The notes: generated from the sequence alone by a model not told the origin. Shown: positions 35,604-44,682, numbered from the stretch's first letter. The stretch: 64,000 bases of DNA from Parahaliea aestuarii (GCF_008064635.1 NZ_VRYZ01000005.1:248001-312000); one strand, 5' to 3'. Program-made: numbers and translations.

Positions 35604-36619
35604 GGTGGCAACCTCTCCCGGTCGCGCTCGGTCCACAGACGCCGGGCTTCCACCAGCGCGGCCGGCTGATCGAGCTCCGGTCGCAGCAGCAACAGGGCGG
35701 TGGCGCAGGTGGACAGGCTGGCCCGCTCACCGTAGGGATCCGCTGCGTCATCGCGCCACAGTGCGCGCAGCGGTTCAACATCCGGCTGTTCCACGGCAGT
35801 CACGCGCTCATCAATGGCGCGTTCAAAAGCGACCTCGCTGGCTGCGCCGTTGCGCTGGAACAGCAGTCGGGTATTGGCCTGGGGTTTGATCTCGATTTCG
35901 CCGCTGTCGCCTTTGAAAACCAGCGAAGCGGGCTGGCCCAGCAACAGATCGGCGTCGCGGTGCAGGGCGGCGTAGGCCGGGTGAAAAATACTCTGGATGC
36001 TGGCTGCTGCCCCCAGCGGGTTGAGCATGCGTGCAAAGGTATTGACCGGTGAGCGCAGGCCGAGCAGTGGCTTGAACTGCATGATGTTGTACAGGCCGGG
36101 GCAGAAGGCCTGGAGGGACAGGTAGCTCAGCCCCGCTGTATTCAGTTGCTCGCCCACCTGCTGCCAGTCGGCCGCCACCGGCAGGCCCAGTTGCGCCATC
36201 GCCTGTTCTGTGTACAGACGCCCCGCGGTGTGGCCGCCGGCGCCGTGTATGAACACCCGGTAGCCGGCCTGGGCCAGTAGCAGTATGGCGAGCAGATACC
36301 AGGGGTGCTGGTGCTTTTTGCCGGCATAACTCGACCAGTCGAGATCGGCCTTGCCCGCCAGATCGTGTGGCACCATGCAGTCGCGACAGGCGGCGACAAA
36401 CCCGGCCAGTTCTTCCCCGGACTCCTCCTTGACCCGCAGCAGCATCAGGAAGGCCCCCAGTTGCAGGGGCTCCACCTCGTTGCGCAGGATCATGGCAAAG
36501 GCGTCACGGGCCTCGTCGAAGGTCAGGGACCGGGTGCCGGTCTTGCCCTTGCCGAGAATGCGGACGAAGGGCGCAAAGGGATGCTCCGCGGTTACGGCTG
36601 CGAGCGGTGCTGGGGCCAT
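35594..36619 (-). CDS. ybiB: TrpD2-like (YbiB) glycosyltransferase-family protein
   Basis: A 341-residue member of the anthranilate phosphoribosyltransferase-like family. A small helical domain (about 20-90, FDEARDAFAMILRNEVEP) precedes an alpha/beta domain with GAGGHTAGRLYT and NPLGAAASIQSIFHP. YbiB homologues do not make tryptophan but bind nucleic acid and are tied to SOS and stress responses. The glycine-rich phosphoribosyl-binding loop of true TrpD is altered. It sits between the tus genes and trmA on one strand, which points to RNA-related work. Confidence 0.85.
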   Translation of the reverse strand: MAPAPLAAVTAEHPFAPFVRILGKGKTGTRSLTFDEARDAFAMILRNEVEPLQLGAFLMLLRVKEESGEELAGFVAACRDCMVPHDLAGKADLDWSSYAGKKHQHPWYLLAILLLAQAGYRVFIHGAGGHTAGRLYTEQAMAQLGLPVAADWQQVGEQLNTAGLSYLSLQAFCPGLYNIMQFKPLLGLRSPVNTFARMLNPLGAAASIQSIFHPAYAALHRDADLLLGQPASLVFKGDSGEIEIKPQANTRLLFQRNGAASEVAFERAIDERVTAVEQPDVEPLRALWRDDAADPYGERASLSTCATALLLLRPELDQPAALVEARRLWTERDRERLPPCR

Positions 36620-36631
36620 CAGGGGCGCCTC

Positions 36632-36949
36632 CTAGAGGCAGTTTTCAGGTTTCGGGAGCCCGGCAATCTTGCTACCGAGCCTGGCGGGCGAACCGGGAAA
36701 CAGTGACAACAGGTACATACTCTTGCCTTTGTCTGCACCGAGTTTCGCGGCGCAGTATTTTACCAGAGGGCGCATGGCTGGTGAGGAATCGAATTCGGTG
36801 TAGTAGTCCCGCAGCAGGTAGATGATTTCCCAGTGCGCCTCGTCGAGCGCGATACCTTCATCGCTGGCAATCTGTTCTGCCACCGCCGGGCTCCAGTCCT
36901 TCAGGTGGCGCAGGAAACCCTCCGTGTCGAATGCATCCGCGCCGAGCAT
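36632..36949 (-). CDS. tusE: Sulfurtransferase TusE (DsrC family)
   Basis: A 105-residue DsrC/TusE protein. It relays sulfur from TusBCD to MnmA for 2-thiolation of wobble uridine in tRNA. The persulfide-carrying penultimate Cys104 is present (KPENCL), and the family helices WSPAVAEQIASDEGIALDEAHWEII-type are recognisable. The start at 36949 gives the family N-terminus (MLGADAFDTEGFL); the frame is open for 25 more codons that are not conserved. It ends the tusD-C-B-E set and follows tusB by one base, an arrangement in which E. coli separates tusE from tusBCD. Confidence 0.92.
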   Translation of the reverse strand: MLGADAFDTEGFLRHLKDWSPAVAEQIASDEGIALDEAHWEIIYLLRDYYTEFDSSPAMRPLVKYCAAKLGADKGKSMYLLSLFPGSPARLGSKIAGLPKPENCL

Positions 36950-36950
36950 G

Positions 36951-37244
36951 TCAGAACCAGGCCACCTGCCGTGCATGCTGTTCACTGAGTGCGACGAAAG
37001 CATCAAAGTCAATGGCCAGGACATCTTCCGACATCTGCGGTGTCACGCCCGCTGTGCGGGCATCGTCTTCCAGTACGTGGAGGCGTGCACCAGTTGCGCG
37101 CAGCCGGGCCAGGGCCGGGGCGTTGGCCAGTGCGGCGTACACGGCATTGCCCATCAGCAGCAGGCCATCATCTGCCGCGACCTGTGCGAGGCAATGGTCA
37201 AAAGCTGTACTGCCGGGGCTTGCGTTAAGGGTGTGCAGGATCAT
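36951..37244 (-). CDS. tusB: Sulfur relay subunit TusB
   Basis: A 97-residue DsrH-like protein, a structural subunit of the TusBCD hexamer in tRNA 2-thiouridine synthesis. The N-terminus ILHTLNASPGSTAFDHCL and the middle LLLMGNAVYAAL match the family. Family proteins lack the catalytic cysteine of TusD. It is separated from tusC by one base, so expression is coupled. Confidence 0.9.
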   Translation of the reverse strand: MILHTLNASPGSTAFDHCLAQVAADDGLLLMGNAVYAALANAPALARLRATGARLHVLEDDARTAGVTPQMSEDVLAIDFDAFVALSEQHARQVAWF

Positions 37245-37245
37245 C

Positions 37246-37641
37246 TCAAAAACTCAGAATGTGGTCACAGCCCTCCAGCAGGGCGCGAATACCTGTGCTG
37301 TCCACGACTTCGGCGGCGGCCGGCAGGGGCATGTCCTGCAGCCCGAAATGCAGCAGTGCAGCGGCGTCCACGTAGATCCTGTCGATGTCGTAAAGGGGCA
37401 GGGAGTCCAGAACCTTGCCGTGGCTGCGGGTTTCCGACGCGGCACCTTCCTGCTGCGGCAAGAGTTGCAGTACGCCGTGATCGAGGAACAAAAGCGCCGG
37501 GGCCATATCGAAGGCGGCCGCCGCCAGCGCAGTATCCAGTGCTGAGCGTGCCAGGCTGCTGCCATAGGGCGGGCTGCGAGTGACCAGCAGCAGGCGGGGC
37601 GGCTCTGCCTGGCCGCTGGCTTTCGGTGTATCGGAAGCCAT
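37246..37641 (-). CDS. tusC: Sulfur relay subunit TusC
   Basis: A 131-residue DsrF-like subunit of TusBCD. It has LLVTRSPPYGSSLARSALDTA, then FDMAPALLFLDHGVLQLLP and LPLYDIDRIYVDAAAL, the characteristic TusC strands. The ATG at 37641 shares its A with the stop codon of tusD (TGATG). The N-terminus is about 12 residues longer than in E. coli. Confidence 0.9.
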   Translation of the reverse strand: MASDTPKASGQAEPPRLLLVTRSPPYGSSLARSALDTALAAAAFDMAPALLFLDHGVLQLLPQQEGAASETRSHGKVLDSLPLYDIDRIYVDAAALLHFGLQDMPLPAAAEVVDSTGIRALLEGCDHILSF

Positions 37642-38033
37642 CAGCAGCCCTCTCCGAAGGTGAGCAGGCGCTCGCAATCTGTACAGGTTTCCACCAGCAG
37701 GCCGAGCCCGCCGATGGTAAACCCCGGGGCGACAGTCGGGCCCACTTTCTCGTGGCGCTGCGCCTCGGTGGCATCCAGCAGCCCGCGGCGGATGGCGGAA
37801 CTGATGCACAGCACCAGTTCCACGCCCTGTTCTGACGCCAGCTGTGCCCACTGTGCCGGCAGATCCCGTTCACCCTGGGGCGCAACGGCCGTCCCCATGC
37901 CGTTCTCCACCCCGCGGTCGAGGAAGAACACCCGCTCCAGCTGGTGCCCGCGGGCGCAGGCCGCGCGGGCAAAGCCGAGAGCGGCGCGGCTTGCACTGCC
38001 GGGTGGCGCCAGGACGAGGAGGGCGTAGTTCAT
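37641..38033 (-). CDS. tusD: Sulfurtransferase subunit TusD
   Basis: A 130-residue DsrE-like subunit that receives persulfide sulfur from TusA. ELVLCISSAIRRG contains Cys76 at the position of the catalytic E. coli TusD cysteine (Cys78). FARAACARGHQLERVFFLDRGV is the family's N-terminal block, and FTIGGLGLLVETCTDCERLLTFG is its C-terminal block. It begins the tusD-C-B-E operon, about 20 bases past the yccA terminator. Confidence 0.92.
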   Translation of the reverse strand: MNYALLVLAPPGSASRAALGFARAACARGHQLERVFFLDRGVENGMGTAVAPQGERDLPAQWAQLASEQGVELVLCISSAIRRGLLDATEAQRHEKVGPTVAPGFTIGGLGLLVETCTDCERLLTFGEGC

Positions 38034-38051
38034 GGATAAGCGGGCCTACAA

Positions 38052-38083
38052 ATAAAAAACCCCGGTGGCCAGCACCGGGGTTT
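38052..38083 (-). terminator. Rho-independent terminator of yccA
   Basis: CACCGGGG (38073-38080) and CCCCGGTG (38060-38067) form an exact 8-bp stem with a 5-base loop. On the minus strand the stem is followed by a TTTTTTATT tract. It separates yccA from the tus operon, although read-through is possible. Confidence 0.85.
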
Positions 38084-38102
38084 GAGCGGCCACAACCGCT
38101 GT

Positions 38103-38789
38103 TCAGTCATCGCCGCCCAGCGCCGTGAGCAGGCTCAGCAGGTGGACGAACAGGTTGTAGATGTTGAGGTACAGCGACACCGTGGCGCGGATGTAGTTGG
38201 TTTCGCCGCCGTGGATGATGCGGCTGGTGTCGAACAGGATAAGGCCCGACATGATCATGATGACCACGGCGTTGATGGTGAGGGCCAGGGCCGGAATGGC
38301 GAGGAATATATTGGCAATCATCGCCACCACCGCCACGATCAGGCCCACCATCAGGAAACCGCCCATGAAGGAGAAATCCTTGCGGGTGGTCAGGGCGTAG
38401 GCGGACAGGCCAAAGAACACGATGGCGGTGCCGCCGAGGGCCTGCATGACCAGCGCCGGGCCACCGGGCATGGCGGCGTAGGCGTTGAGCAGCGGGCCAA
38501 GGGAGGCGCCCATGACGCCGGTGAAGGCGAAGATGGCCAACAGTCCCTTGCTGGTATCGGCCATTTTATTGACCACGAACAGCAGACCGAAACCTACCAG
38601 CATCAGCACCAGGGCCGCCATGTGAGGCAGGCCCATGGCCATGGAAATACCGGCGGTCAGCGCGCTGAACGCCAGGGTCAGGCCCAGCAGCAGGTAGGTG
38701 TTCTTCAGCACCTTGTTGGTGCTGACGAGAGACTCCATACCCGTTGTGTTCAGGTTGTACTCACTCTGGTACATCGGTTTGTTTTCCAT
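38103..38789 (-). CDS. yccA: Bax inhibitor-1/YccA family membrane protein
   Basis: A 228-residue inner-membrane protein with seven predicted helices between residues 28 and 225 and a short polar N-terminus. Its YNLNTTGMESLVSTNKVLKNTY and C-terminal DTSRIIHGGETNYIRATVSLYL are BI-1/YccA signatures, including the conserved Asp pair region of the calcium-channel motif. YccA is known to modulate the FtsH protease. It stands just upstream of the tus genes, which recalls the yccA-tusE neighbourhood of E. coli. Confidence 0.92.
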   Translation of the reverse strand: MENKPMYQSEYNLNTTGMESLVSTNKVLKNTYLLLGLTLAFSALTAGISMAMGLPHMAALVLMLVGFGLLFVVNKMADTSKGLLAIFAFTGVMGASLGPLLNAYAAMPGGPALVMQALGGTAIVFFGLSAYALTTRKDFSFMGGFLMVGLIVAVVAMIANIFLAIPALALTINAVVIMIMSGLILFDTSRIIHGGETNYIRATVSLYLNIYNLFVHLLSLLTALGGDD

Positions 38790-38993
38790 GATCTACTCCG
38801 TTGTGCGCGCAGCACGGTTACTGCGATAGCTACTTTGACCAATAATACGGGCGGGAATTCCAAATTCAAGCAATCTCTTCGCCGCTGCGACGAGCCGCTT
38901 TCTACCGCCGACTCCGGCCCCTGCGCCCATTCGGCGCTATACTGCGCGCCTGCCTTTCAGCGCCGCTCAGTACCCGACTCACAGGAGGTCTCC

Positions 38994-39923
38994 ATGAGCC
39001 AAACCACATCCTACTCCATTGGCACGCCCGGCACACCATGGGGCGATGCCGAACGGGCCGAGTGGCACGGCCGGCAGGGCGTAAAGCGGAGTTATGCCAG
39101 CCTGGTGCTGTCCCGCCTGGAGGCGACACCGACGGGTTTTGAGCGAGTAACCTATGGCGCACTGAGCCACGACCCCCAGCGCTATCCGCTGCTGGCCTTT
39201 CGCAGCCAGGAGTGGGACAGAACCCGGCCGTCGGCCCTGGTAACTGGCGGGGTACACGGTTATGAAACCAGCGGCGTGCAGGGTGCCATCGATTTCCTGC
39301 AGCAGGCTGCAGAGGCTTACCTGGGTCGGGTAAACCTGCTGGTGCTGCCCTGTATCAGCCCCTGGGCTTTTGAGACCATCAACCGCTGGAATCCGCTGGC
39401 AATCGACCCCAACCGCTCCTTCCATGTCGACAGCCCGGCGGAGGAGTCCGCTGCCGTACTGGCCCTGCTGGCGAGGGAGGGCCTACAGTTTGATTTGCAC
39501 ATCGACCTTCACGAAACCACCGATACCGATGCCAGCGAATTCCGTCCTGCCCTGGCCGCCCGCGACGGTGAGTCCATCGATCTGTGGGAGCATATTCCCG
39601 ACGGCTTTTACCTCGTGGGAGATAGCGAGCGCCCGGAGCCGGCTTTCCAGGCGGCGGTGATCAAGGCGGTGGAGGCGGTGACCCATATTGCGCCGCCGGA
39701 CAGCGACGGCACCATCATCGGTGAAACGCTGGAGCAACACGGCGTCATTAACTACCCGGTGCGCAAACTGGGCCTCTGCGCCGGAATCACCGATGCCCGT
39801 TTTGTGACGACGACGGAGGTCTACCCCGACAGCCCGCGGGTGGATGACGCCAATTGCAACCTGGCGCAGGTTACGGCCATTTGTACGGCGCTGGATTTTC
39901 TGCTGGAAGCTGGGCGGGGGTAG
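38994..39923 (+). CDS. M14-family zinc carboxypeptidase / succinylglutamate desuccinylase-like protein
   Basis: A 309-residue zinc hydrolase. GGVHGYETSG gives His88 and Glu91, HIDLHETTD gives the third ligand His, and TTTEVYP supplies the candidate catalytic Glu. The domain is the compact M14 fold of deacylases that remove acyl groups from amino acids or peptides. There is no signal peptide, so it is probably cytoplasmic. GGAGG sits 7 bases before ATG 38994. The substrate is unknown, and no arginine-succinyl pathway genes are nearby. Confidence 0.82.
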   Translation: MSQTTSYSIGTPGTPWGDAERAEWHGRQGVKRSYASLVLSRLEATPTGFERVTYGALSHDPQRYPLLAFRSQEWDRTRPSALVTGGVHGYETSGVQGAIDFLQQAAEAYLGRVNLLVLPCISPWAFETINRWNPLAIDPNRSFHVDSPAEESAAVLALLAREGLQFDLHIDLHETTDTDASEFRPALAARDGESIDLWEHIPDGFYLVGDSERPEPAFQAAVIKAVEAVTHIAPPDSDGTIIGETLEQHGVINYPVRKLGLCAGITDARFVTTTEVYPDSPRVDDANCNLAQVTAICTALDFLLEAGRG

Positions 39924-39935
39924 ATAGGGGATGAC

Positions 39936-40013
39936 GCACAACGCGCTGTGGCGCGTTGTGCCCCTTCGGGCTTCGCGGCTTTGCCGCTCGGTGCAAAACG
40001 CTGGCGCGTTTTG
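39936..40013. repeat. Cluster of three short palindromes downstream of the M14 gene
   Basis: Three hairpins occur in a row: GCACAACGCGC with its complement (39936-39946 / 39951-39961, loop TGTG); GCGGC-TTT-GCCGC (39975-39987); and CAAAACGC with GCGTTTTG (39994-40001 / 40006-40013). The first and third are similar in plan. They may be a repeat element or a composite terminator. No T-tract follows. Confidence 0.55.
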
Positions 40014-40041
40014 TCGAACGGGGGGTTGAACCAGGACCTAA

Positions 40042-40101
40042 CCCACCGCCATACAAAAAAGGGGCTCCCGTTTGGGAGCCCCTTTTTTGTATGGCGGTGG
40101 G
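40042..40101 (-). terminator. 28-bp perfect inverted repeat: tRNA-Ser terminator that mirrors the tRNA 3' end
   Basis: Arms at 40042-40069 and 40074-40101 are exactly complementary over 28 bp with loop GTTT. The core GGGGCTCCC/GGGAGCCCC flanked by A6/T6 is a classic terminator for tRNA-Ser on the minus strand, beginning right after its CCA. The outer 10 bp repeat the last ten bases of the tRNA (CCCACCGCCA) in opposite orientation. Confidence 0.85.
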
Positions 40102-40179
40102 CCAGGGATTCGAACCCCGGGAGGGTTTCCCCTCAACGGTTTTCAAGACCGCCGCTTTCGACCACTCAGCCAGCCCACC
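40092..40179 (-). tRNA. serT: tRNA-Ser, anticodon UGA
   Basis: An 88-nucleotide class II tRNA on the minus strand. The acceptor GGTGGGC pairs with GCCCACC, followed by G and encoded CCA. The anticodon arm GCGGT / CTTGAAA / ACCG has anticodon TGA. A long variable arm is present, and the T-arm reads GGGGTTCGAATCCCT. Its promoter and terminator are listed separately. Confidence 0.96.
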
Positions 40180-40233
40180 GAAAAACCGTAATATTTAGCT
40201 TCGCGATTTGTAGCGCCCCGCGAAGAAGGCGAG

Positions 40234-40261
40234 ATTATACAGCGCTGCTTTCCGGACACAA
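40234..40261 (-). promoter_or_regulatory. Sigma-70 promoter of tRNA-Ser
   Basis: On the minus strand, TTGTGT (40261-40256) and a perfect TATAAT (40239-40234) are 16 bases apart. They are followed by a GC-rich CTCGCC discriminator, as in stringent stable-RNA promoters. The -35 overlaps the hairpin downstream of rne. Confidence 0.75.
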
Positions 40262-40281
40262 GAGCCGATGTGGCTCTTGTG
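40257..40281. terminator. Hairpin downstream of rne
   Basis: CACAAGAGCC (40257-40266) pairs exactly with GGCTCTTGTG (40272-40281) around GATGT. It lies about 20 bases past the rne stop on the minus strand. Only a weak T content follows, so termination is plausible but not certain. A smaller stem CCCTG-AAAA-CAGGG is at 40282-40295. Confidence 0.45.
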
Positions 40282-40298
40282 CCCTGAAAACAGGGGTT

Positions 40299-43157
40299 TT
40301 ATCCCTGACTGGCCGCTTCCGGGTAGTCCGCGGTGTCATTGCCGGCATTGCCGGACAGTGGGCCGCGGGGGTCGTTGCTGGCCCGGGGGGCGGCGCGTCC
40401 GCTGGGAACAACAGCCGGTGCCACAACATCGCTGAACAGCACCGGGTGGGCGGTGCTGATTTGCACCTCGGCGACCGGTTGCGGTGCAACGCGCGGGTCG
40501 TTCACTGCGCGGCCATTGTCGGTCAGGCCGGTAGTGATGACTGGCGCAGGTTCCGGCTCGGCTGCCGGTGCCTCGGTGGCAGGCGCAGACGCCACTGCAG
40601 CCGGGGCCTCTACTGCAGCCGGCTCTTCTTCAGCAATTTCGGTCGCTGCGGGTTCTGCAGGTTCTGCTGCTTCAGCAATGCTTTCCGTTGCAGCAGCCTC
40701 AACTGTTGGCGCCGGTTGCTCAGATACGGGCTCTGCTGCGCGGACATCATCGCTGCCAGCCTGCTCGGCAACCGGCGTCGCATCCTCGGCAACTACCTGT
40801 GGAGTGCTGTCGTTGGCCTCTGCAGTGACTGCGGTGGCAACTGCAGCTGCGGCTGTTGCGGGAGCTACTTCAGCTTCCTTGATCTCAGCGGCAGCACCAG
40901 TTTCCTGGTTGTTGTCGGCGCCTTCCGGACGCGGTCCGCGATTGCGACGACGACGGCGCGGCTCGCCACGCTTGTCGTTGGGGCGCTTGCGGGCCTTGTC
41001 TTCGCCAGCTTCTTCATTGCCGGAGTTTGCCTCTACTGCTTCCGCTTCCACTTCCTGAGACAGGTTGCTGTCGTCCTGCTCGGGGCGGCGGCGACGCTGG
41101 CCGCGATTGCGGCTTTCATCGTCCCGGCGCGGGCGGCGGGGCGCCTGCTCTTCGCGACGGCTCTCGCCTTCTTTGTCGCTGTCAGTGTCCCGCTCGCGGA
41201 GAGATTGTGGCTGTTGATTTTGCTGCTCGCGGTTGTCACTGGCGTTGCGGTTGCGTCCGCGTCCACCGCGACGGCGATTGCGATTGCGGTTGTTCTGTGA
41301 CTTGCCTCGCTCTTCATCATCACGCTGGCTACGCTGCTTGTCGCCATCGGCTTTGGACTTCGGCTTGTCGGTTTTCTCTTTCCTGGCCGGCTCTTCTTCC
41401 GCGCCGAACAGCGCGGCAGCCAGACGGGCAAAAAAGCCCTGTTTGACCGGCTTCTTCTTGCCCTTGTGCGGGTGTTTGCCGCCCTTGTGCTTGCCCGGCT
41501 TCTTCTCGCCTTTAGGCTTTTCCTCTGCCGGTTTCTCACGCGCCTCGGGCGCCGGCGTAGTGCGCTGGACGCCCTTCACCAGCGCTTCTTGCTGGGGCAG
41601 GACGGAACTGTGGCTGTCAGAGATCGATTCGGTATCCGGTACCGTGATATCCACCTTGTAGCTGACGGAATCGCCTTCCACTTCGTCGTCGCGCAGGCGC
41701 TGCACTTCGTAGTGCGGTGTTTCCAGGTTCGGATTGGGGATGACCAGAATGCGCGAGCGGCTGATCTGCTCGATCTCGGACAGAGCCTGGCGCTTCTCGT
41801 TCAGCAGGTACGCAGCCACGTCCACGGGTACGATACCGCGAATCTCGGCGCTGCGTTCCTTGATGGCTTCCTCTTCCAGCAGGCGCAGGATGGACAACGC
41901 CAGCGACTTGGTGTCGCGAATGGTGCCCTGGCCGGTGCAGCGCGGGCAGACGATGGCGCTGGTCTCTCCCAGTGAGGGGCGCAGGCGCTGGCGGGACATC
42001 TCCAGCAAGCCAAAACGGGAGATGCGGCCCACCTGAACCCGGGCGCGGTCAATCTCCAGGGCGTCGCGCATGCGGTTCTCCACCGCGCGCTGGTTGCGAG
42101 CCGCCAGCATGTCGATGAAGTCGATAACCACTAGGCCACCCATGTCACGCAGGCGCAGCTGGCGTGCAATTTCGTCGGCGGCCTCGAGGTTGGTTTGCAG
42201 GGCGGTGTCCTCGATGTCGCTGCCTTTGGTGGCGCGAGACGAGTTGATGTCGATGGAAACCAGCGCCTCGGTGGGGTCGATCACGATGGAGCCGCCGGAG
42301 GGCAGGCGCACTTCGCGCTGGAAGGCCGTTTCAATCTGGCTTTCCACCTGGAAGCGGTTGAACAGGGGGATGGAGTCTTCGTAGCGTTTGATACGGCTCT
42401 TGTACTGGGGCATTACCATGCTGACGAAGTCGGTCGCCTGCTGGTGTGCCTCGTTCGAGTCGATCAGCACCTGATCTACGTCGTCGCGCAGATAGTCGCG
42501 GATGGCGCGGATGATGACATTGCTTTCCTGGTACAGCAGTACCGGCGCTTTGGCGGTGGTGCTGGCATCGGCAATGGACTGCCACAGTTGCAGCAGGTAG
42601 TTCAGGTCCCACTGCAGTTCTTCGCCGGTGCGGCCGACCGCGGCGGTGCGGGTGATCACGCCCATGCCGTTGGGGATTTCCAGGGTGTTCAGGGCATCGC
42701 GCAACTCGCTGCGCTCATCGCCCTCAATGCGGCGGGAGATACCGCCGGCCCGGGGGTTGTTGGGCATCAGAACGATGTAGCGCCCGGCCAGGCTGATGAA
42801 TGTGGTGAGTGCGGCGCCTTTGTTGCCGCGCTCTTCTTTGTCGACCTGGACGATGATTTCGGTGCCTTCCTTAACAACGTCCTTGATCTTCAGGCGGCCT
42901 TCAACGGCACCCGGATCGCGGTAGAAGTATTCGCGGGCAATTTCTTTCAGGGGCAGGAAACCGTGGCGCTCGGCGCCAAAGTCGACGAAGGCGGCTTCGA
43001 GGCTGGGTTCAACCCGGGTGATCTTGCCTTTATAGACGTTGGATTTTTTTTGCAGACGGGTGCGGTTTTCGATGTCCAGATCGTAGAGACGTTGACCGTC
43101 AACCAGTGCAACGCGCAACTCTTCTGGCTGAGTTGCATTGATAAGCATTTTTTTCAT
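40299..43157 (-). CDS. rne: Ribonuclease E
   Basis: A 952-residue endoribonuclease. The S1 domain (about 35-120), the 5'-sensor and RNase H-like part ([16 protein letters not shown]), and the DNase I-like catalytic region with [11 protein letters not shown] and VVIDFIDML supply the two metal-binding aspartates. CPRCTGQG near residue 405 is the zinc link that joins dimers. From about 540 the protein becomes a disordered scaffold with Arg-rich RNA-binding blocks and a long Ala/Glu/Pro-rich tail, where degradosome partners would bind. It is transcribed divergently from rluC with a leader of about 0.5 kb. Confidence 0.96.
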   Translation of the reverse strand: MKKMLINATQPEELRVALVDGQRLYDLDIENRTRLQKKSNVYKGKITRVEPSLEAAFVDFGAERHGFLPLKEIAREYFYRDPGAVEGRLKIKDVVKEGTEIIVQVDKEERGNKGAALTTFISLAGRYIVLMPNNPRAGGISRRIEGDERSELRDALNTLEIPNGMGVITRTAAVGRTGEELQWDLNYLLQLWQSIADASTTAKAPVLLYQESNVIIRAIRDYLRDDVDQVLIDSNEAHQQATDFVSMVMPQYKSRIKRYEDSIPLFNRFQVESQIETAFQREVRLPSGGSIVIDPTEALVSIDINSSRATKGSDIEDTALQTNLEAADEIARQLRLRDMGGLVVIDFIDMLAARNQRAVENRMRDALEIDRARVQVGRISRFGLLEMSRQRLRPSLGETSAIVCPRCTGQGTIRDTKSLALSILRLLEEEAIKERSAEIRGIVPVDVAAYLLNEKRQALSEIEQISRSRILVIPNPNLETPHYEVQRLRDDEVEGDSVSYKVDITVPDTESISDSHSSVLPQQEALVKGVQRTTPAPEAREKPAEEKPKGEKKPGKHKGGKHPHKGKKKPVKQGFFARLAAALFGAEEEPARKEKTDKPKSKADGDKQRSQRDDEERGKSQNNRNRNRRRGGRGRNRNASDNREQQNQQPQSLRERDTDSDKEGESRREEQAPRRPRRDDESRNRGQRRRRPEQDDSNLSQEVEAEAVEANSGNEEAGEDKARKRPNDKRGEPRRRRRNRGPRPEGADNNQETGAAAEIKEAEVAPATAAAAVATAVTAEANDSTPQVVAEDATPVAEQAGSDDVRAAEPVSEQPAPTVEAAATESIAEAAEPAEPAATEIAEEEPAAVEAPAAVASAPATEAPAAEPEPAPVITTGLTDNGRAVNDPRVAPQPVAEVQISTAHPVLFSDVVAPAVVPSGRAAPRASNDPRGPLSGNAGNDTADYPEAASQG

Positions 43158-43664
43158 AGTGCCAATTACCTGTTTCGCACAGGTCTGGCGGGGCAGCTAT
43201 CAGTGGCGGGCCGGCGCGGGGCCGGGCATATGGAGGGCCAGTGGGGGCGGGCTTAGCTTGTTGGTGCGCGCCCGTCCGGTGGCTCTGCGCAATACGTTCA
43301 GGTGATCAAGTATCATTTGTCCCGGTGTGCGCTTGAGCGGTACCGGTTAGCGTCCTGGGCCGTGCGCGGGTGGCGCTTTGGTGGCCTTTTTGTTAGTGTC
43401 GCAGCACCTGAATCCTGCGACCACGCCGTGATATTCCGTAAACTGATTCTGCATCCCGGCAGACGAACTGCGCGGTTGATGTTGTGTCGTCGCGCTGCAC
43501 TCCGGCGGCATTGTGTTTACCGCTAATCCGGGGCGCGTCGACAACCGATACAGAAGTGTGGTTTTCTCTGACGGAGCCGTGCAATTTCTTCGGCAGGCCC
43601 TACCTTCGCCAGGCAATGTTGCTGCGCCGGTGTCGGTTTTTGTTTCGACGCCGGCGGCCACACC
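43158..43664 (-). promoter_or_regulatory. Long rne 5' leader
   Basis: The region between the predicted start site (about 43664) and the rne start codon is about 507 bases and holds no coding sequence I can support. It can fold into several GC-rich stems, including CCTGT-TTCGC-ACAGG at about 43171-43185 close to the ribosome binding site. In E. coli a similarly long leader lets RNase E cut its own message and limit its level. The same logic probably applies here. Confidence 0.6.
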
Positions 43665-43670
43665 GGCGCG

Positions 43671-43699
43671 ACTATAGCAGCAAACACTAAGTGCTTCAA
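43671..43699 (-). promoter_or_regulatory. Sigma-70 promoter of rne
   Basis: On the minus strand, TTGAAG (43699-43694) and TATAGT (43676-43671) are exactly 17 bases apart. It faces rne and lies 21 bases upstream of the divergent rluC start codon. Confidence 0.75.
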
Positions 43700-43719
43700 T
43701 TATCAACAGATTCTTGACT

Positions 43720-44682
43720 ATGGCTTCTACGGAACAGTCCCTCGCCGGTTCCGGCGTGCAATTTTTGACAATCGATACGGATGACGTAGGGCAGCGCCTG
43801 GACAACTTCCTGCTGAGAATCCTCAAAGGGGTGCCAAAAACGCGCATCTACCGGGGTTTGCGCAAAGGTGAGTTCCGGGTCAATAAAGGAAGAGTAAAGG
43901 CCGAGTACCGCCTGCAGGCAGGAGATGTGCTGCGGGTGCCGCCGATTCGTACTGCGGAACAGGGCGCCCCGGCCACGGTGCCTGGCTACTGGACGGAAGA
44001 GCTCGCCCGGCGCGTGGTGTATGAAGATGAGAGCCTGCTGATTATCGACAAGCCCTCCGGTCTGGCGGTGCACGGTGGTTCGGGACTCAACTATGGCCTG
44101 ATCGAATGCCTGCGGCAGATGCGCCCGGATGACCGCCGACTGGAACTGGTGCATCGCCTCGACCGCGATACCTCCGGCCTGGTCATGGTGGCGCGCAAGC
44201 CCGCGGTGCTGCGGGAGCTGCACAAGCTGCTGCGCACCGACAAGGTCGACAAACGCTATCTGGCGCTGGTGTCGGGCAAGTGGCCCCGGCGGCTGTCGGT
44301 GGTGGAGGCGCCGCTGGAGAAGAATGTGGTGCAGTCCGGTGAGCGCATGGTGAGAGTCAGCAAAGAGGGTAAGCCCTCGGTGACCGGATTCAGCGCGGTG
44401 GAGCGCTTCCCCCGTGCAACCCTGGTCGAGGCCAAGCCAGTGACAGGCCGCACTCACCAGATTCGGGTGCACGCGCAACACGCCGGTTGCCCCCTGCTGG
44501 GGGATCCGAAGTACAGCGATCCGAAAAGTGAGGCGTTGGCCGCCGAGCTGGGCCTGCGGCGCCTGTTCCTGCACGCGCGCTCGCTGCGCTTTACGCTTCC
44601 CGACCAGGGGCGCATCGAGGTGCAGGCCGCACTCGACCCCGAGCTCGAATCAATTCTGGAAAAGCTTCGTAAGCCTTTGTAA
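43720..44682 (+). CDS. rluC: 23S rRNA pseudouridine(955/2504/2580) synthase
   Basis: A 320-residue pseudouridine synthase. The N-terminal S4 domain spans about 20-75 (GQRLDNFLLRIL, TRIYRGLRKGEFRVN). The catalytic domain has HRLDRDTSGLVMVARK, with the catalytic aspartate Asp148, and GRTHQIRVHAQHAGCPLLGD. Its position divergent from rne is the conserved gammaproteobacterial arrangement and identifies RluC rather than RluD. The ATG at 43720 is preferred to a TTG six bases earlier. Its stop overlaps the next start (TAATG). Confidence 0.95.
   Translation: MASTEQSLAGSGVQFLTIDTDDVGQRLDNFLLRILKGVPKTRIYRGLRKGEFRVNKGRVKAEYRLQAGDVLRVPPIRTAEQGAPATVPGYWTEELARRVVYEDESLLIIDKPSGLAVHGGSGLNYGLIECLRQMRPDDRRLELVHRLDRDTSGLVMVARKPAVLRELHKLLRTDKVDKRYLALVSGKWPRRLSVVEAPLEKNVVQSGERMVRVSKEGKPSVTGFSAVERFPRATLVEAKPVTGRTHQIRVHAQHAGCPLLGDPKYSDPKSEALAAELGLRRLFLHARSLRFTLPDQGRIEVQAALDPELESILEKLRKPL

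Noticed and set aside
38082-38993. N-terminal extension of the M14 gene opposite yccA
   Set aside because: The open frame is antisense to yccA. GGAGG before ATG 38994 and the protein length support the shorter form.
39948-41300. Long plus-strand open frame opposite the 3' half of rne
   Set aside because: It crosses the tRNA-Ser gene and its terminator and mirrors the low-complexity tail of rne. No recognisable protein family.
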